A DNA stretch of 64,000 nt from Thomasclavelia ramosa DSM 1402 (GTDB lineage: Bacteria > Bacillota_I > Bacilli_A > Erysipelotrichales > Coprobacillaceae): contig NZ_CP036346.1 of NCBI RefSeq assembly GCF_014131695.1, positions 3,162,001-3,226,000 on the forward strand. The letters run 5' to 3'. Below the pieces are notes generated by a model. It did not search any database. It was not told where the DNA came from and saw only the letters and a list, made by a program, of their open reading frames with translations. Shown here piece by piece: positions 41,855 to 51,912 of the stretch (the first letter of the stretch is position 1; every line of letters starts with the position of its first letter). The position numbers were made by a program, and so were the translations under genes.

Positions 41855-44537
41855 GTATATCTACCTCCTCTAATGGCAAATTAATTACAAAAATTGATCC
41901 TCGGGGATAATTATCGATTACTTTAATTTTTCCGTCATGAGCTTCAACGATTGATTTACATAAAGCCAGACCCAATCCTAACCCACGACGACTATCTCCG
42001 TTTAAGTTATTACGAGTATAAAACATTTCAAAAAGTTTTTCTTTTTGATCATCAGGAACGCCTTCTCCATCATCACTGATTTCTAGTGATAATACCTGAT
42101 TAAGCTTCTTAGTTGTAATTTTTATAGTTGAACCTAACGGTGTATATTTTATTGCATTATTTACAATATTAATAATAACCTGCATAATCAGTCGGGCATC
42201 TATTTTTACAAAAATGAACTCATCTGATAAGTCCAATTGAATAATGTGATCTGCACTATCTTTACTAATATGATGCATCGCTTCTAAAACAATTTCATTA
42301 ATTAATTGTGCTTCCTTATTTATTTGAATATTCCCATTTTCAATCCTTGTTATTGAAAGTAAATTCTCTACTAAATCAATCAACCACATTGAGTCTTCGT
42401 AAATATCACTATATATTTCTATTTTACGTTCATTAGATAGTTTATCTGCACTATCTAATAAAACTCCCGCATTGCCAGAAATGCTAGTCAATGGTGTACG
42501 CAAATCATGAGAAATAGAGCGTAGTAAATTTGCACGTAGTTCTTCTTGATTCGCTTTAATTTCAACTTCACGTTTTTTACTATTTGAAGCTTCTTTTTCT
42601 AAAGCCATCGCTCCTTCATTTAAAATAGCCATTAATAAATTGTTTTCAAAATCATCGATCGCTGTCTTATCTAAATAGATTCCAATTACTCCCAAAACAC
42701 TATCTTCACAACGAACAGCTAAGTATAGACATTTTGCTCCGGGTAACGTCGTTGTTGAAGCACCAGCATGTTTATTATTATTAAAAACCCAAGAAGCTAC
42801 CGCTTCCTCATCTTTATTCAAATAAATTTTTTCATCTTCCTGTTCATTACTTTTAAATACGAGTGGTTCACTTAGTTCATGATTTTCAACAGGATAAAAA
42901 ATAATTGTCTTATCTAGAAGTTTAAATAATTGTTTAGAAATCTCATCAATTATTTCTTTTTTTGTTTTAGCCCGTTGCAATTTTTGACTCGATTTTAATA
43001 GAACTTCTGTTCGAAAAGCTTTTATTGCTGATAGACGAGCTTGTTCTTTTACTCGTTTAGTTAGAGTACCTGTGATAAAAGCTGTTAAAAACATGATTAC
43101 AAAAGTTATTGGATAACCTTTATCATATGCTGTAAATGAGTGCATCGGAATAGTAAAAAAGAAATTAAAAGATAGCACACTTACTAAAGACGACAAAAGA
43201 GTATAAATTAGATTTTCCGTTAATAATGAAGTTGCTAAAACACCTAGAATATGCACCATAATAATATTAGCTTCACCAAATCCTAAATCTCTAAACCAAA
43301 TTCCTAATAATGTAACAATAAGAATAATTACAATTGAAAGGATGGTATCTTTAATTGATAAAGAAAAAAATTGTCGCGGTTTTAAAGACGTATGCTTATA
43401 ATTGTTTCTAATTTTATCTGGGATGATATAAATATCGATCGTTGGTGTTAAAGCGATTAATTGATCTGCAAAACTATTGTGCGAAAAACGTCGTTTAGTA
43501 TTAGTTCTTCCTAATACGATTTTTGATACTCCAGCAAACCTTGCATATTCACTAATTTGTTCAGGAACATTATCACCATACAAATTTACTATATTAGCCC
43601 CTAATTGAGAAGCCAATTTAGTATTGGCTCTTAATGCCTGTTTAACTTTAGTCGGCATTTTTTCAAAATTAGGCGTCTCTACAAAAACTGCTGTAAATTC
43701 ACCAAAGAAAGCATTAGCCATTCGAGCGGCTGTTCTAATAACTTTTTGATTTGAAGGAGCTGGTGATAAACAAATTAGAATATGTTCATTGGTATAATGA
43801 TGTTCGCCGTTTTTAGGTTTAATTTGCTCAAATTTTTTATTAACACGATCAGCTGTACGACGGAGTGCAATCTCTCTTAAAGCAATCAAGTTATCAAGCA
43901 TAAAAAAGTTTCCTAATGCTCGTTGAACCTGATTTTTCTGATATATTTTCCCAGCCTCTAAACGCTTAATTAAATCTTCAGGCTCTATATCAACTAGTTC
44001 TACCTGATCGGCATTATCAAAAATATAATCGGGGATTCGCTCTTTGACCACAACTGCAGTAATTGAAGCAATAATATCGTTTAAACTCTCAATATGTTGA
44101 ACATTTATCGTTGTATAAACGTCGATGCCATGATCTAGTAATTCATTAATATCCTGATATCGTTTTAAATGCCGACACTGCTCATCATTTGTATGAGCCA
44201 GTTCATCAACCAATATTAAATCGGGATTTCGTTTTAATGCACCATCCAAATCAAACTCATTGAGCATGATTCCGTTATGAGTAACTTTTAAAGGAGGTAA
44301 GACCTCTAATCCGTCCAATAATTTTGATGTTTCCGGACGCTGATGCGGCTCAACATAGCCTGCTACTACATCGACACCGGCATGATAAGCAACATGAGCT
44401 GCTTCCAACATGGCATAAGTCTTTCCAACACCCGCTGCGTAGCCAAAAAATATTTTTAATTTACCGCGCTGTTTAGCAATCTCTTCTTGTTTAATCTGTT
44501 TTAACAATTCTTCGGGATCTGGTCTTCGTTCATCCAT
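41847..44537 (-). CDS. kdpD: KdpD potassium sensor histidine kinase
   Basis: 896 residues, full length. KdpD domain (about 25-235) with Walker A 'GYAAGVGKT' (32-40) and 'DELAHTN', universal-stress-like domain (about 250-370), four-helix DUF4118 region (about 395-500), GAF-like domain (about 520-650), phospho-acceptor His677 in 'SISHDLRTPLTS', N box 'NIVNNAIKYT' and G boxes. It is 109 bp behind kdpC after a terminator, with its own TATAAT and a direct-repeat operator, so the sensor genes can be read separately from the pump genes. Confidence 0.92.
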   Translation of the reverse strand: MDERRPDPEELLKQIKQEEIAKQRGKLKIFFGYAAGVGKTYAMLEAAHVAYHAGVDVVAGYVEPHQRPETSKLLDGLEVLPPLKVTHNGIMLNEFDLDGALKRNPDLILVDELAHTNDEQCRHLKRYQDINELLDHGIDVYTTINVQHIESLNDIIASITAVVVKERIPDYIFDNADQVELVDIEPEDLIKRLEAGKIYQKNQVQRALGNFFMLDNLIALREIALRRTADRVNKKFEQIKPKNGEHHYTNEHILICLSPAPSNQKVIRTAARMANAFFGEFTAVFVETPNFEKMPTKVKQALRANTKLASQLGANIVNLYGDNVPEQISEYARFAGVSKIVLGRTNTKRRFSHNSFADQLIALTPTIDIYIIPDKIRNNYKHTSLKPRQFFSLSIKDTILSIVIILIVTLLGIWFRDLGFGEANIIMVHILGVLATSLLTENLIYTLLSSLVSVLSFNFFFTIPMHSFTAYDKGYPITFVIMFLTAFITGTLTKRVKEQARLSAIKAFRTEVLLKSSQKLQRAKTKKEIIDEISKQLFKLLDKTIIFYPVENHELSEPLVFKSNEQEDEKIYLNKDEEAVASWVFNNNKHAGASTTTLPGAKCLYLAVRCEDSVLGVIGIYLDKTAIDDFENNLLMAILNEGAMALEKEASNSKKREVEIKANQEELRANLLRSISHDLRTPLTSISGNAGVLLDSADKLSNERKIEIYSDIYEDSMWLIDLVENLLSITRIENGNIQINKEAQLINEIVLEAMHHISKDSADHIIQLDLSDEFIFVKIDARLIMQVIINIVNNAIKYTPLGSTIKITTKKLNQVLSLEISDDGEGVPDDQKEKLFEMFYTRNNLNGDSRRGLGLGLALCKSIVEAHDGKIKVIDNYPRGSIFVINLPLEEVDIHG

Positions 44538-44578
44538 TACACTTCCTCCTTTACTGTTATTTTTATTATAGCGCCTAG

Positions 44579-44597
44579 GATATTAAAAAAGTATTAA
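44579..44597 (-). promoter_or_regulatory. candidate KdpE operator before kdpD
   Basis: GATATTAAAAAAGTATTAA matches the site before kdpF at 17 of 19 positions. On the coding strand it reads TTAATAC-N5-TTAATATC, two direct half-sites about one helical turn apart, as OmpR-type regulators prefer. TATAAT follows shortly downstream. Confidence 0.55.
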
Positions 44598-44614
44598 GAT
44601 TGCTTTGTTAAAAT

Positions 44615-44641
44615 AAGTGCCTATCATAATGACAGACACTT
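44615..44641 (-). terminator. hairpin terminator after kdpC
   Basis: A 12-bp stem AAGTGTCTGTCA/TGATAGGCACTT (two G-U pairs) with a 3-base loop; a T-rich stretch follows in both directions. Confidence 0.55.
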
Positions 44642-44645
44642 ATTT

Positions 44646-45251
44646 TTATTTCAAAATGCCATCAAGAGCCAAATTGACTTTAAGGACATTTACTGTTGTT
44701 TCTCCAAAATAACCAAGAAATCCATGATCAGTATATTTATCAATAATCTTTCTAATTTCAGCTTCACTCTTTCCTGTTGTTCTTACTAAACGTGGAATCT
44801 GATATTCCGCAGCTGCTAGAGAAATATGTGGATCAAGTCCAGAACCAGATACAGTTACTAGATCAACAGGTATTTGTTTACCTTTCTGCTCCGGATTTGC
44901 AGCCTCAATCATTGCAACCCTTTCAGCAATAACCTTTTCATAATCTTCACTAGCAGGAGAACTGTTAGATGCTAGACCATACATTGTCTTTTCACCATCT
45001 TTATTTGTGAAAGTTTCACCATCAATTATCATGATTCTACCCCACATATGAGTATCATCGATAAATTGTTGACCTAATAATTCACTACCATATTTTTTTC
45101 CATCTACTTCAATAATGCTTCCATTTGCTTTGTCAGGAAAAACAATTTGAGCAAAACCAGTAATAGCAGCAGTATAAATAACTCCACAAACAACTGTAAA
45201 GATCAGAAATATTTTTAAAGCGGGTAGAACGCTTGTTTTAAGATGTTTCAT
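44646..45251 (-). CDS. kdpC: KdpC, potassium-transporting ATPase subunit C
   Basis: 201 residues from the ATG at 45251, 6-7 bases after AGGAGG; an upstream frame extension to 45290 would overlap kdpB and has no good site. One N-terminal helix (about 9-30), then 'DLVTVSGSGLDPHISLAAAEYQIPR', the KdpC signature. It stabilises the pump complex. Confidence 0.92.
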   Translation of the reverse strand: MKHLKTSVLPALKIFLIFTVVCGVIYTAAITGFAQIVFPDKANGSIIEVDGKKYGSELLGQQFIDDTHMWGRIMIIDGETFTNKDGEKTMYGLASNSSPASEDYEKVIAERVAMIEAANPEQKGKQIPVDLVTVSGSGLDPHISLAAAEYQIPRLVRTTGKSEAEIRKIIDKYTDHGFLGYFGETTVNVLKVNLALDGILK

Positions 45252-45264
45252 TAAACTTCTCCTC

Positions 45265-47337
45265 CTACGATACAATATGCAAAGCAACAATAATTACATC
45301 AATAATTTTAATACAAATAAAGGGAGCAATAATTCCACCTAATCCATATACTAATAAATTTCTTGATAATAACTTACCAGCTGACACTTCACGATATTTT
45401 ACTCCTTTTAAAGCTAATGGAATCAACGCAATAATAATTAATGCATTATAGATGATTGCTGAGAAAATCGCACTATCCTTACTGTGTAATCCCATAATAT
45501 TCAAAGCATCTAATCCCGGATATAAAGTAATGAATAGTACAGGAATAATTGCAAAGTATTTAGCTACGTCGTTAGCAATTGAAAAAGTTGTTAAACTTCC
45601 TCTTGTCATTAATAATTGTTTCCCAATACGAACAATATCAATCAATTTAGTTGGTGAAGAATCTAAGTCAACCATATTTCCAGCTTCTTTAGCTGCCTGA
45701 GTACCTGTATTCATTGCTACTGCAACATCTGCTTGAGCCAAAGCTGGAGCATCATTAGTTCCATCACCAGTCATTGCAACGAGGTGACCTTTAGCTTGAA
45801 GTTCTCGAATCATTTCTAATTTGCCTTCTGGCGTAGCTTCAGCTAAAAAATCATCAACTCCAGCTTCAGCTGCAATTGCAGCTGCTGTTAAAGGATTATC
45901 ACCGGTTATCATAACCGTTTTAATTCCCATTTTACGAAGATCAGCAAACTTTTCTTTAACCCCTTGTTTAATAATATCTTTAAGATGAATTACTCCTAAA
46001 ACCTTTTTATTTTTAGTTACAACTAATGGTGTTCCTCCAAGATTAGCAATCTCAGTAACTACCTTTTCACACTCATCACTATATATATGTCCGTTTTCTG
46101 TTACATATTTTTTAATTGTATCAGCTGCACCTTTACGAATTTCATTACCTTGATAATTAACACCACTCATTCTCGTTTTTGCACTGAATGGTACAAATTC
46201 CATATGCATTTGATTAATACTTCGTCCCCGAAGATTAAATTGTTCTTTTGCAAGAACAACAATACTACGTCCTTCAGGAGTTTCGTCAGCTAATGAAGCC
46301 AATTGAGCAGCATCAGCCAACTCTTCGCTCGTTACCCCATCTACGGGAATAAATGCACTAGCTTGACGATTACCCAGTGTGATTGTTCCTGTTTTATCAA
46401 GTAATAAGGTATCAACATCACCGGCTGCTTCAATTGCCCGACCACTCATGGCGAGTACATTAGCTTGATTTAATCGAGACATTCCAGCTATCCCAATTGC
46501 TGATAACAGTGCTCCGATTGTTGTTGGTGCTAAACATACTAGTAAAGCTACTAATACTGTCACCGAAGAAGGATTATCCATCCCTGCTTGTTTAGCTCCA
46601 AAAGCTGAATATGCGTAAAGTGCCATAGTTACTAAAACAAAGATAATTGAAAGGGCTACAAGGAAAATTTGTAAGGCCATTTCGTTTGGTGTTTTTTTTC
46701 GGTTGGCACCTTCAACCATGGAAATCATCTTATCTAAGAAACTTTCTCCAGGTTCACTTGAAATTTGAACAACGATCCAATCTGATAAAACTGTAGTCCC
46801 ACCGGTTACTGCACTTCGATCACCACCGCTTTCACGGATAACCGGTGCTGACTCTCCAGTTATTGCACTTTCATCAACTGAAGCTACACCATCAATAACT
46901 TCACCATCACCAGGAATTTGTTGTCCTGCTTTAACAAGTACGATATCACCTTTTGTTAGCGTTGCTGATGATACAATTTCAACTATATCTTTTTGATCAA
47001 TGCTTGGAATCTTATAAGCTTCAACATCTTTCTTAGCTGCTCGCAATGAATCTGCCTGCGCTTTTCCGCGTCCTTCAGCAATCGCTTCTGCAAAATTAGC
47101 AAACAGCACTGTAAACCATAAAATTACTGCTATTCCTAGAGTAAATCCAGAATTTGCATCTTTAATCCCAAATAACGAAATAACAAACAAAGCCGTCGTT
47201 AAAATAGCTGAAATATATACTAATAACATTACGGGATTCTTTGCTTGCGTCTTAGGCGCTAATTTATAAAAAGAATCTTTAATAGCACGAATGACCATTT
47301 GTTTATCCATTAAAGCACTCTTTGTTTCTGTTTTCAT
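45265..47337 (-). CDS. kdpB: KdpB, potassium-transporting P-type ATPase subunit B
   Basis: 690 residues. Phosphorylated Asp314 in '[12 protein letters not shown]', 'ITGESAPV' actuator motif, '[10 protein letters not shown]', and hinge '[18 protein letters not shown]'. It hydrolyses ATP to drive K+ uptake through KdpA. The 15-base gap to kdpA holds a GGGGGA site. Confidence 0.95.
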   Translation of the reverse strand: MKTETKSALMDKQMVIRAIKDSFYKLAPKTQAKNPVMLLVYISAILTTALFVISLFGIKDANSGFTLGIAVILWFTVLFANFAEAIAEGRGKAQADSLRAAKKDVEAYKIPSIDQKDIVEIVSSATLTKGDIVLVKAGQQIPGDGEVIDGVASVDESAITGESAPVIRESGGDRSAVTGGTTVLSDWIVVQISSEPGESFLDKMISMVEGANRKKTPNEMALQIFLVALSIIFVLVTMALYAYSAFGAKQAGMDNPSSVTVLVALLVCLAPTTIGALLSAIGIAGMSRLNQANVLAMSGRAIEAAGDVDTLLLDKTGTITLGNRQASAFIPVDGVTSEELADAAQLASLADETPEGRSIVVLAKEQFNLRGRSINQMHMEFVPFSAKTRMSGVNYQGNEIRKGAADTIKKYVTENGHIYSDECEKVVTEIANLGGTPLVVTKNKKVLGVIHLKDIIKQGVKEKFADLRKMGIKTVMITGDNPLTAAAIAAEAGVDDFLAEATPEGKLEMIRELQAKGHLVAMTGDGTNDAPALAQADVAVAMNTGTQAAKEAGNMVDLDSSPTKLIDIVRIGKQLLMTRGSLTTFSIANDVAKYFAIIPVLFITLYPGLDALNIMGLHSKDSAIFSAIIYNALIIIALIPLALKGVKYREVSAGKLLSRNLLVYGLGGIIAPFICIKIIDVIIVALHIVS

Positions 47338-47352
47338 ATATTTATCCCCCGA

Positions 47353-49086
47353 TTAAAACATTCCAAAAAATTCTGCAATTGGTCCTAGAGCTAAAGCCGG
47401 AAAGAAACTTAGTGCTCCAACTAATAACACTACGAATACTAATAAAAAGACAAATAGTGGTGAACAAGTTGATAATGTACCCGCAGTAACAGCCACTTTT
47501 TTCTTTTGTACCATGCTGCCAGCAATAGCCAAAATACCTAAAATTGGAATAAATCTAACAAATAACATAACCAATCCAAGTGTTACGTTAATAAATGGTG
47601 TATTCGCTGCAAAACCAGCAAAAGCTGAACCATTATTACCACCTGCTGAAGAATAAGCATATAACAATTCTGAAAAACCGTGTGCACCGCTGTTATTTAA
47701 ACTATCCGCAACTTGAGGAACTAGGGAAGCAATCCCACTACCTACAAGAATAGCTACAGGTGTTGCTAAACAAACAACTACGGCCCATTTCATCTCATAA
47801 GGCTCAATCTTCTTACCTAAATATTCTGGGGTTCGTCCAACCATTAATCCAGCCATAAATACAGCTAAAATAACAAATCCTAACATTCCATATAAACCAC
47901 AGCCAACACCACCAAAAATTACTTCACCTAACTGCATTAATAACATTGTTACCATTCCGCCTAATGGTGTATAACTATCATGCATTGAATTGACTGAACC
48001 ATTTGATGCTGCTGTTGTAAAAGCGGCCCAAGTTGATGATCCAACAATTCCAAAACGCGATTCTTTACCTTCCATATTTCCGCCAGCTTGGTCATGGTTA
48101 CTAATATCGACAATTCCATTTTGTTCTAATTGTGGAGTTGCCATCTGCTCACTAACAGCAATACTTCCAAGTGCTGCTACCAGCATAATTCCCATTGCGA
48201 CAAAGATAGCAATACCTTGACGACTATCTTTAATTCCCTTGCCAAATGAAAAACAAAGAGCCGCAGGAATCAATAATATTGATACAACTTCTACTAAATT
48301 ACTTAATCCAGTTGGATTTTCCAATGGATGGGCTGAGTTAACGCCATAGAAACCACCACCATTAGTACCTAATTGCTTGATTGCAATCTGACTGGCCGCA
48401 GGTCCTAAAGGTACTGTCTGTTCTGTAATTTCAGTACCATCTTCTAAAACAATTGGTTCGGCCAATTTAACAGTTTGATACTCATCAATACTTTGAGTTA
48501 CACCTTGACTCACTAAAATAATTGATAAGACAACTGATAGCGGCATTAAGACATAGATTACAGATCTTGTTAAATCAACCCAAAAATTTCCTAAGCCTTT
48601 AGCCTTAATTCTTGTAAAGCCTCTAATCAATGCATATAAAACTGCTAGTCCTGTTCCTGCAGAAACAAAGTTTTGAACCGTTAAACCTAACGATTGTGTT
48701 AAATAACTTAATCCACTTTCACCACTATAAGCTTGCCAGTTAGTGTTAGTAACAAAACTTATTGCTGTATTTAACGCAAGGTCCCATGTTGTTCCTTCAA
48801 CCTTTGCAGGATTACCCGGCAAAACTCCTTGCAGCATTTGTAATAAAAAGACAAATACTAATCCAAATCCACTAAATATTAATACACTTACTAAATACTT
48901 CTTCCAAGACATCTCTTCATCTTTTTTTACATGTAAAACTCGATAAATGAAATTTTCACATGGTTCTAAAATTCTTGATAAAAAAACTTTTTTACCGTTC
49001 ATGACTTTATTAATGTAAAAACCTAACGGTACTGCTAAAACAACAAGAACGATTAGATATCCTAGATATTTGACAAAAATATCCAT
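47353..49086 (-). CDS. kdpA: KdpA, potassium-transporting ATPase channel subunit
   Basis: 577 residues, ten helices with the four selectivity-loop regions ('[15 protein letters not shown]', '[17 protein letters not shown]', '[13 protein letters not shown]' and others). It is the K+ entry channel. Its ATG shares bases with the kdpF stop (TAATG). Confidence 0.95.
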   Translation of the reverse strand: MDIFVKYLGYLIVLVVLAVPLGFYINKVMNGKKVFLSRILEPCENFIYRVLHVKKDEEMSWKKYLVSVLIFSGFGLVFVFLLQMLQGVLPGNPAKVEGTTWDLALNTAISFVTNTNWQAYSGESGLSYLTQSLGLTVQNFVSAGTGLAVLYALIRGFTRIKAKGLGNFWVDLTRSVIYVLMPLSVVLSIILVSQGVTQSIDEYQTVKLAEPIVLEDGTEITEQTVPLGPAASQIAIKQLGTNGGGFYGVNSAHPLENPTGLSNLVEVVSILLIPAALCFSFGKGIKDSRQGIAIFVAMGIMLVAALGSIAVSEQMATPQLEQNGIVDISNHDQAGGNMEGKESRFGIVGSSTWAAFTTAASNGSVNSMHDSYTPLGGMVTMLLMQLGEVIFGGVGCGLYGMLGFVILAVFMAGLMVGRTPEYLGKKIEPYEMKWAVVVCLATPVAILVGSGIASLVPQVADSLNNSGAHGFSELLYAYSSAGGNNGSAFAGFAANTPFINVTLGLVMLFVRFIPILGILAIAGSMVQKKKVAVTAGTLSTCSPLFVFLLVFVVLLVGALSFFPALALGPIAEFFGMF

Positions 49087-49175
49087 TACTGTTTATCCCC
49101 CTTAATTAATATCACTGTAAGGTAACCTAATATTGCAACACCGATTACCCCAATCACTCCTACGATTACATTCAT
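49086..49175 (-). CDS. kdpF: KdpF, small subunit of the Kdp pump
   Basis: 29 residues, one hydrophobic helix ('[19 protein letters not shown]', then a short charged tail ending GDKQ). AAAGGAGG lies 8 bases upstream. Position, length and the TAATG overlap with kdpA all fit KdpF, which stabilises the KdpABC complex. Confidence 0.88.
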   Translation of the reverse strand: MNVIVGVIGVIGVAILGYLTVILIKGDKQ

Positions 49176-49244
49176 AAGTGTCCTCCTTTTACACGATGAG
49201 TTTAGCATGAATAAAATTAATGTAGCGTTAAGTTAAATATTAAA

Positions 49245-49263
49245 GATATTAAGATAGTATTAA
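49245..49263 (-). promoter_or_regulatory. candidate KdpE operator before kdpF
   Basis: GATATTAAGATAGTATTAA, 70 bp before the kdpF start. It is nearly the same as the site before kdpD. On the coding strand it gives two TTAATA half-sites spaced like an OmpR-type direct repeat. Confidence 0.55.
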
Positions 49264-49271
49264 TATCTATT

Positions 49272-49296
49272 AAAAAGAGAACTAATTAAGTTCTCT
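49272..49296 (-). terminator. terminator of the amino-acid ABC operon
   Basis: A 7-bp stem AGAGAAC/GTTCTCT across the ATPase stop codon is followed by UUUUU on the minus strand. Confidence 0.75.
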
Positions 49297-50029
49297 AATA
49301 TTGCCGTGATAAAAATTGAATCATTCCCATACTTCGAGGATGCTCAAATATTTGCTCTGGTGTTCCTGCTTCTTCAATAATTCCATTATGCATAAATATA
49401 ACTTTATTCGAAACATCACGCGCAAACTGCATTTCATGAGTCACAATAATCATAGTCATACCTTTTAACGCTAAATGTTTAATGATTTTTAAGATATCTC
49501 CTACCATCTGAGGATCTAGTGCACTTGTTGGTTCATCAAATAAAAGTACCTGTGGTTCCATACATAAAGCTCTTGCAATTGCAACCCGCTGTTTTTGGCC
49601 CCCAGAAAGTTGTGTACTGCTCTTTTTCGCAAACTCAGCCATACCAACTTTTTGTAGATATAATAAAGCTTTTTCTTCAGCTTCTTCACGATTGCGATTT
49701 AGTACTTTCATTTGCCCTATAACACAATTTTCTAAAACTGTAAGATTATTAAATAAATTAAAGCTTTGAAAAATCATTCCAACATCACTACGATATTTAT
49801 TAAGATTAAGTTCTTCTTTTAAAATATTTTTATTACAATACAATATCTCACCATGATCAGGAATCTCTAATAAATTAAGACATCTTAAAAAAGTTGATTT
49901 ACCACTACCACTTGCTCCAATGATACTAATTACATCGCCTCGATTAACCTCTAAATTAATATCTAGAAGTACCGGCAGGGCTTGATAATGTTTTTTTAAA
50001 TGTTTAATAGTAATAATATTATCACTCAT
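49295..50029 (-). CDS. polar amino-acid ABC transporter ATPase (GlnQ-like)
   Basis: 244 residues from the ATG at 50029 (GTGAGG upstream); a GTG at 50044 is also in frame but has no site. Walker A 'GASGSGKST', Q-loop 'MIFQSFNLF', signature 'LSGGQKQR', Walker B 'LLFDEPTSALDP', switch His 'IVTHEMQFA'. It powers the permease and binding protein encoded just upstream. Confidence 0.92.
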   Translation of the reverse strand: MSDNIITIKHLKKHYQALPVLLDINLEVNRGDVISIIGASGSGKSTFLRCLNLLEIPDHGEILYCNKNILKEELNLNKYRSDVGMIFQSFNLFNNLTVLENCVIGQMKVLNRNREEAEEKALLYLQKVGMAEFAKKSSTQLSGGQKQRVAIARALCMEPQVLLFDEPTSALDPQMVGDILKIIKHLALKGMTMIIVTHEMQFARDVSNKVIFMHNGIIEEAGTPEQIFEHPRSMGMIQFLSRQY

Positions 50030-50045
50030 AAATAATTTCCTCACT

Positions 50046-50750
50046 TTATCTTAATATTGGATTATTTATTCTTTTTTCAATTATATTTAATAAAATTGTC
50101 GCAATTGAGGTTAAGCACAAATAAACCAGGCATGTTATTAAGAAGGTCGCTGAATATGACATTGTTGATCCAGCAATACTGCTAGATTGGAAAAATAATT
50201 CTACAACCCCAATCACATTTAGCATTGAACTATCTTTAATATTAATAATGAATTGATTCCCAATTGCGGGAAATGAATTTCTAATTGCTTGCGGTAATAT
50301 AATATACTTCATAGTTTGAACCCTTGTCATTCCTAATGATAACGCTCCTTCACTTTGCCCACGATCAACAGATTGAATTCCTGAACGAACTATTTCTGCC
50401 ATGTATGCTCCAGTATTAATAGAAATGATCATAATTCCGGCAGTAAGTGCATTCCATTGAAAAAAAGGTCGCAATCCATGATAAAAAAACATAGCTTGAA
50501 CCAGCATTGGAGTTCCTCTAAAAAACCAAATATAAATTTCTGAAATTATTTTTAATGCTTTTTTTATTAGTACAATAATCTTTTTATCTTTAATATCTAT
50601 CGTTGTTGCACGAATCGCTCCAAATAGCAGTCCAATTATTAAACCCGCTATTGTTCCAACTAATGCCAAAATAATTGTTATTTTCGTTCCATACCAAAAT
50701 AAATCAAAGTTATCTAAAAAAATCGTAAATGATTTATCAAAATCAAACAT
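50046..50750 (-). CDS. polar amino-acid ABC transporter permease (HisM/GlnP-like)
   Basis: 234 residues, about five helices, with the ATPase-docking loop 'EGALSLGMTRVQTMKYIILPQAIR' (EAA motif). It starts two bases past the binding-protein stop. It probably works as a homodimer, since no second permease is present. Confidence 0.92.
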   Translation of the reverse strand: MFDFDKSFTIFLDNFDLFWYGTKITIILALVGTIAGLIIGLLFGAIRATTIDIKDKKIIVLIKKALKIISEIYIWFFRGTPMLVQAMFFYHGLRPFFQWNALTAGIMIISINTGAYMAEIVRSGIQSVDRGQSEGALSLGMTRVQTMKYIILPQAIRNSFPAIGNQFIINIKDSSMLNVIGVVELFFQSSSIAGSTMSYSATFLITCLVYLCLTSIATILLNIIEKRINNPILR

Positions 50751-50752
50751 GA

Positions 50753-51574
50753 TTATTCTCCTTTAGGCTGACTACTACTATATTTACCCATCATTTCATT
50801 TCTTTTTTCTGATGAAATATTATCAATGCATTTTTGTACTTTTTTAAATAAAGTACTGTTTCGACTACCCTCTTTTAAACCTATTGAAACTGCGGTATCT
50901 ACTTTAAACCCTTTATTTTGTTCAAATCTAACAATCGCTAGATCTTGATTTGTTTCTAAAATTCCTTGGGCCACAGGTAATTCCGCAGTAATTCCATCGA
51001 CTTCACCACTTTGTAAAGCAACCAGCATTTCAGGATAAGATTGTTTAGGTGTAGCATGATCAACTCCATTAATTTGATCAATTACTGTATCATAACTTGT
51101 TGACATCTGTCCTACGATCGTTTTACCAGAAAATTGTTGAATATCAGTATAATTTTTACTAGCATCATCACCCCGTACGATCATAACCATTTCAGATTGA
51201 TAATATGGTGTTGTAAAATCTATTCCTTTTTCACGCTCTTCATCAGCTGTCATTCCTGCAATAATGGCATCTATTTCGCCTGATTCAAGTGCAGGTTGCA
51301 AACCATTCCATGCTAATTTTTTTATAACCAGTTTTTTATCAAGACTTTCTGCTATTTCCTTTGCGATATAAACATCATAGCCATCAGCGTAACCACTGCC
51401 TTCTAATTCAACTGCGGTATCACTTTGTGTATTTGTCTGCCAGTTAAACGGTAGATAATTACACTCCATTCCAACTACAAATACATCACCTTCATCAATA
51501 CTCTTATTCCCACTATTACTCTCACAGCCACTAATTAATAAAGCTATTAATAAAAAAGCTAATATTTTCTTCAT
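50753..51574 (-). CDS. amino-acid ABC transporter substrate-binding lipoprotein
   Basis: 273 residues. A lipoprotein signal peptide with lipobox LISGC (Cys17), then the SBP_bac_3 fold with 'GMECNYLPFNWQ', 'GYDVYIAKEIAE', 'DAIIAGMTADEEREKGIDFTTPYY' style blocks (conserved Arg/Asp amino-acid contacts). It captures an amino acid outside the cell. The 5'-flanking 51575-51855 stretch is AT-rich; apart from a TAGCATGCTA palindrome near 51660-51669 I see nothing definite there. Confidence 0.9.
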   Translation of the reverse strand: MKKILAFLLIALLISGCESNSGNKSIDEGDVFVVGMECNYLPFNWQTNTQSDTAVELEGSGYADGYDVYIAKEIAESLDKKLVIKKLAWNGLQPALESGEIDAIIAGMTADEEREKGIDFTTPYYQSEMVMIVRGDDASKNYTDIQQFSGKTIVGQMSTSYDTVIDQINGVDHATPKQSYPEMLVALQSGEVDGITAELPVAQGILETNQDLAIVRFEQNKGFKVDTAVSIGLKEGSRNSTLFKKVQKCIDNISSEKRNEMMGKYSSSQPKGE

Positions 51575-51855
51575 TTTATCGTTTATTCCTTTCTTTTTAA
51601 TATTAAATATTGAAATAAGTTAAACCATTATTTTATCCTCCTCTAGCTATTAAAAGTCTAGCATGCTAATAATTAATATAGGATTAAAGAGTTGTTTTAA
51701 AATATTAAAAAGACATAAATAAAGAACAAATTAAATTCTTTCTAATTAACATTTATTAATGAACATATGCTTTTTTAGTAGAATAATGTATTATTGATGA
51801 TTTATTTAAATATGTAGCCAACTCCTTTATTTTCTCAGTGGCTTTTTACAACGAC

Positions 51856-51890
51856 AAAAAAGAATTGGATTTCAAAACCAATTCTTTTTT
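51856..51890. terminator. terminator of the phosphoesterase surface-protein gene
   Basis: A 13-bp stem AAAAAAGAATTGG/CCAATTCTTTTTT with T runs on both sides, just past the stop codon. Confidence 0.8.
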
Positions 51891-51912
51891 ATAATATTAA
51901 TTTTATTATAGA

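Noticed and set aside
49086-49260. c-di-AMP or other riboswitch before the kdp operon
   Set aside because: The leader is only about 70-80 bases, holds no known aptamer landmarks, and is explained by kdpF and the repeat operator.
51813-51850. Possible plus-strand terminator with AGCCA/TGGCT stem and T run
   Set aside because: The stem is only 5 bp with a long loop and no plus-strand gene precedes it.
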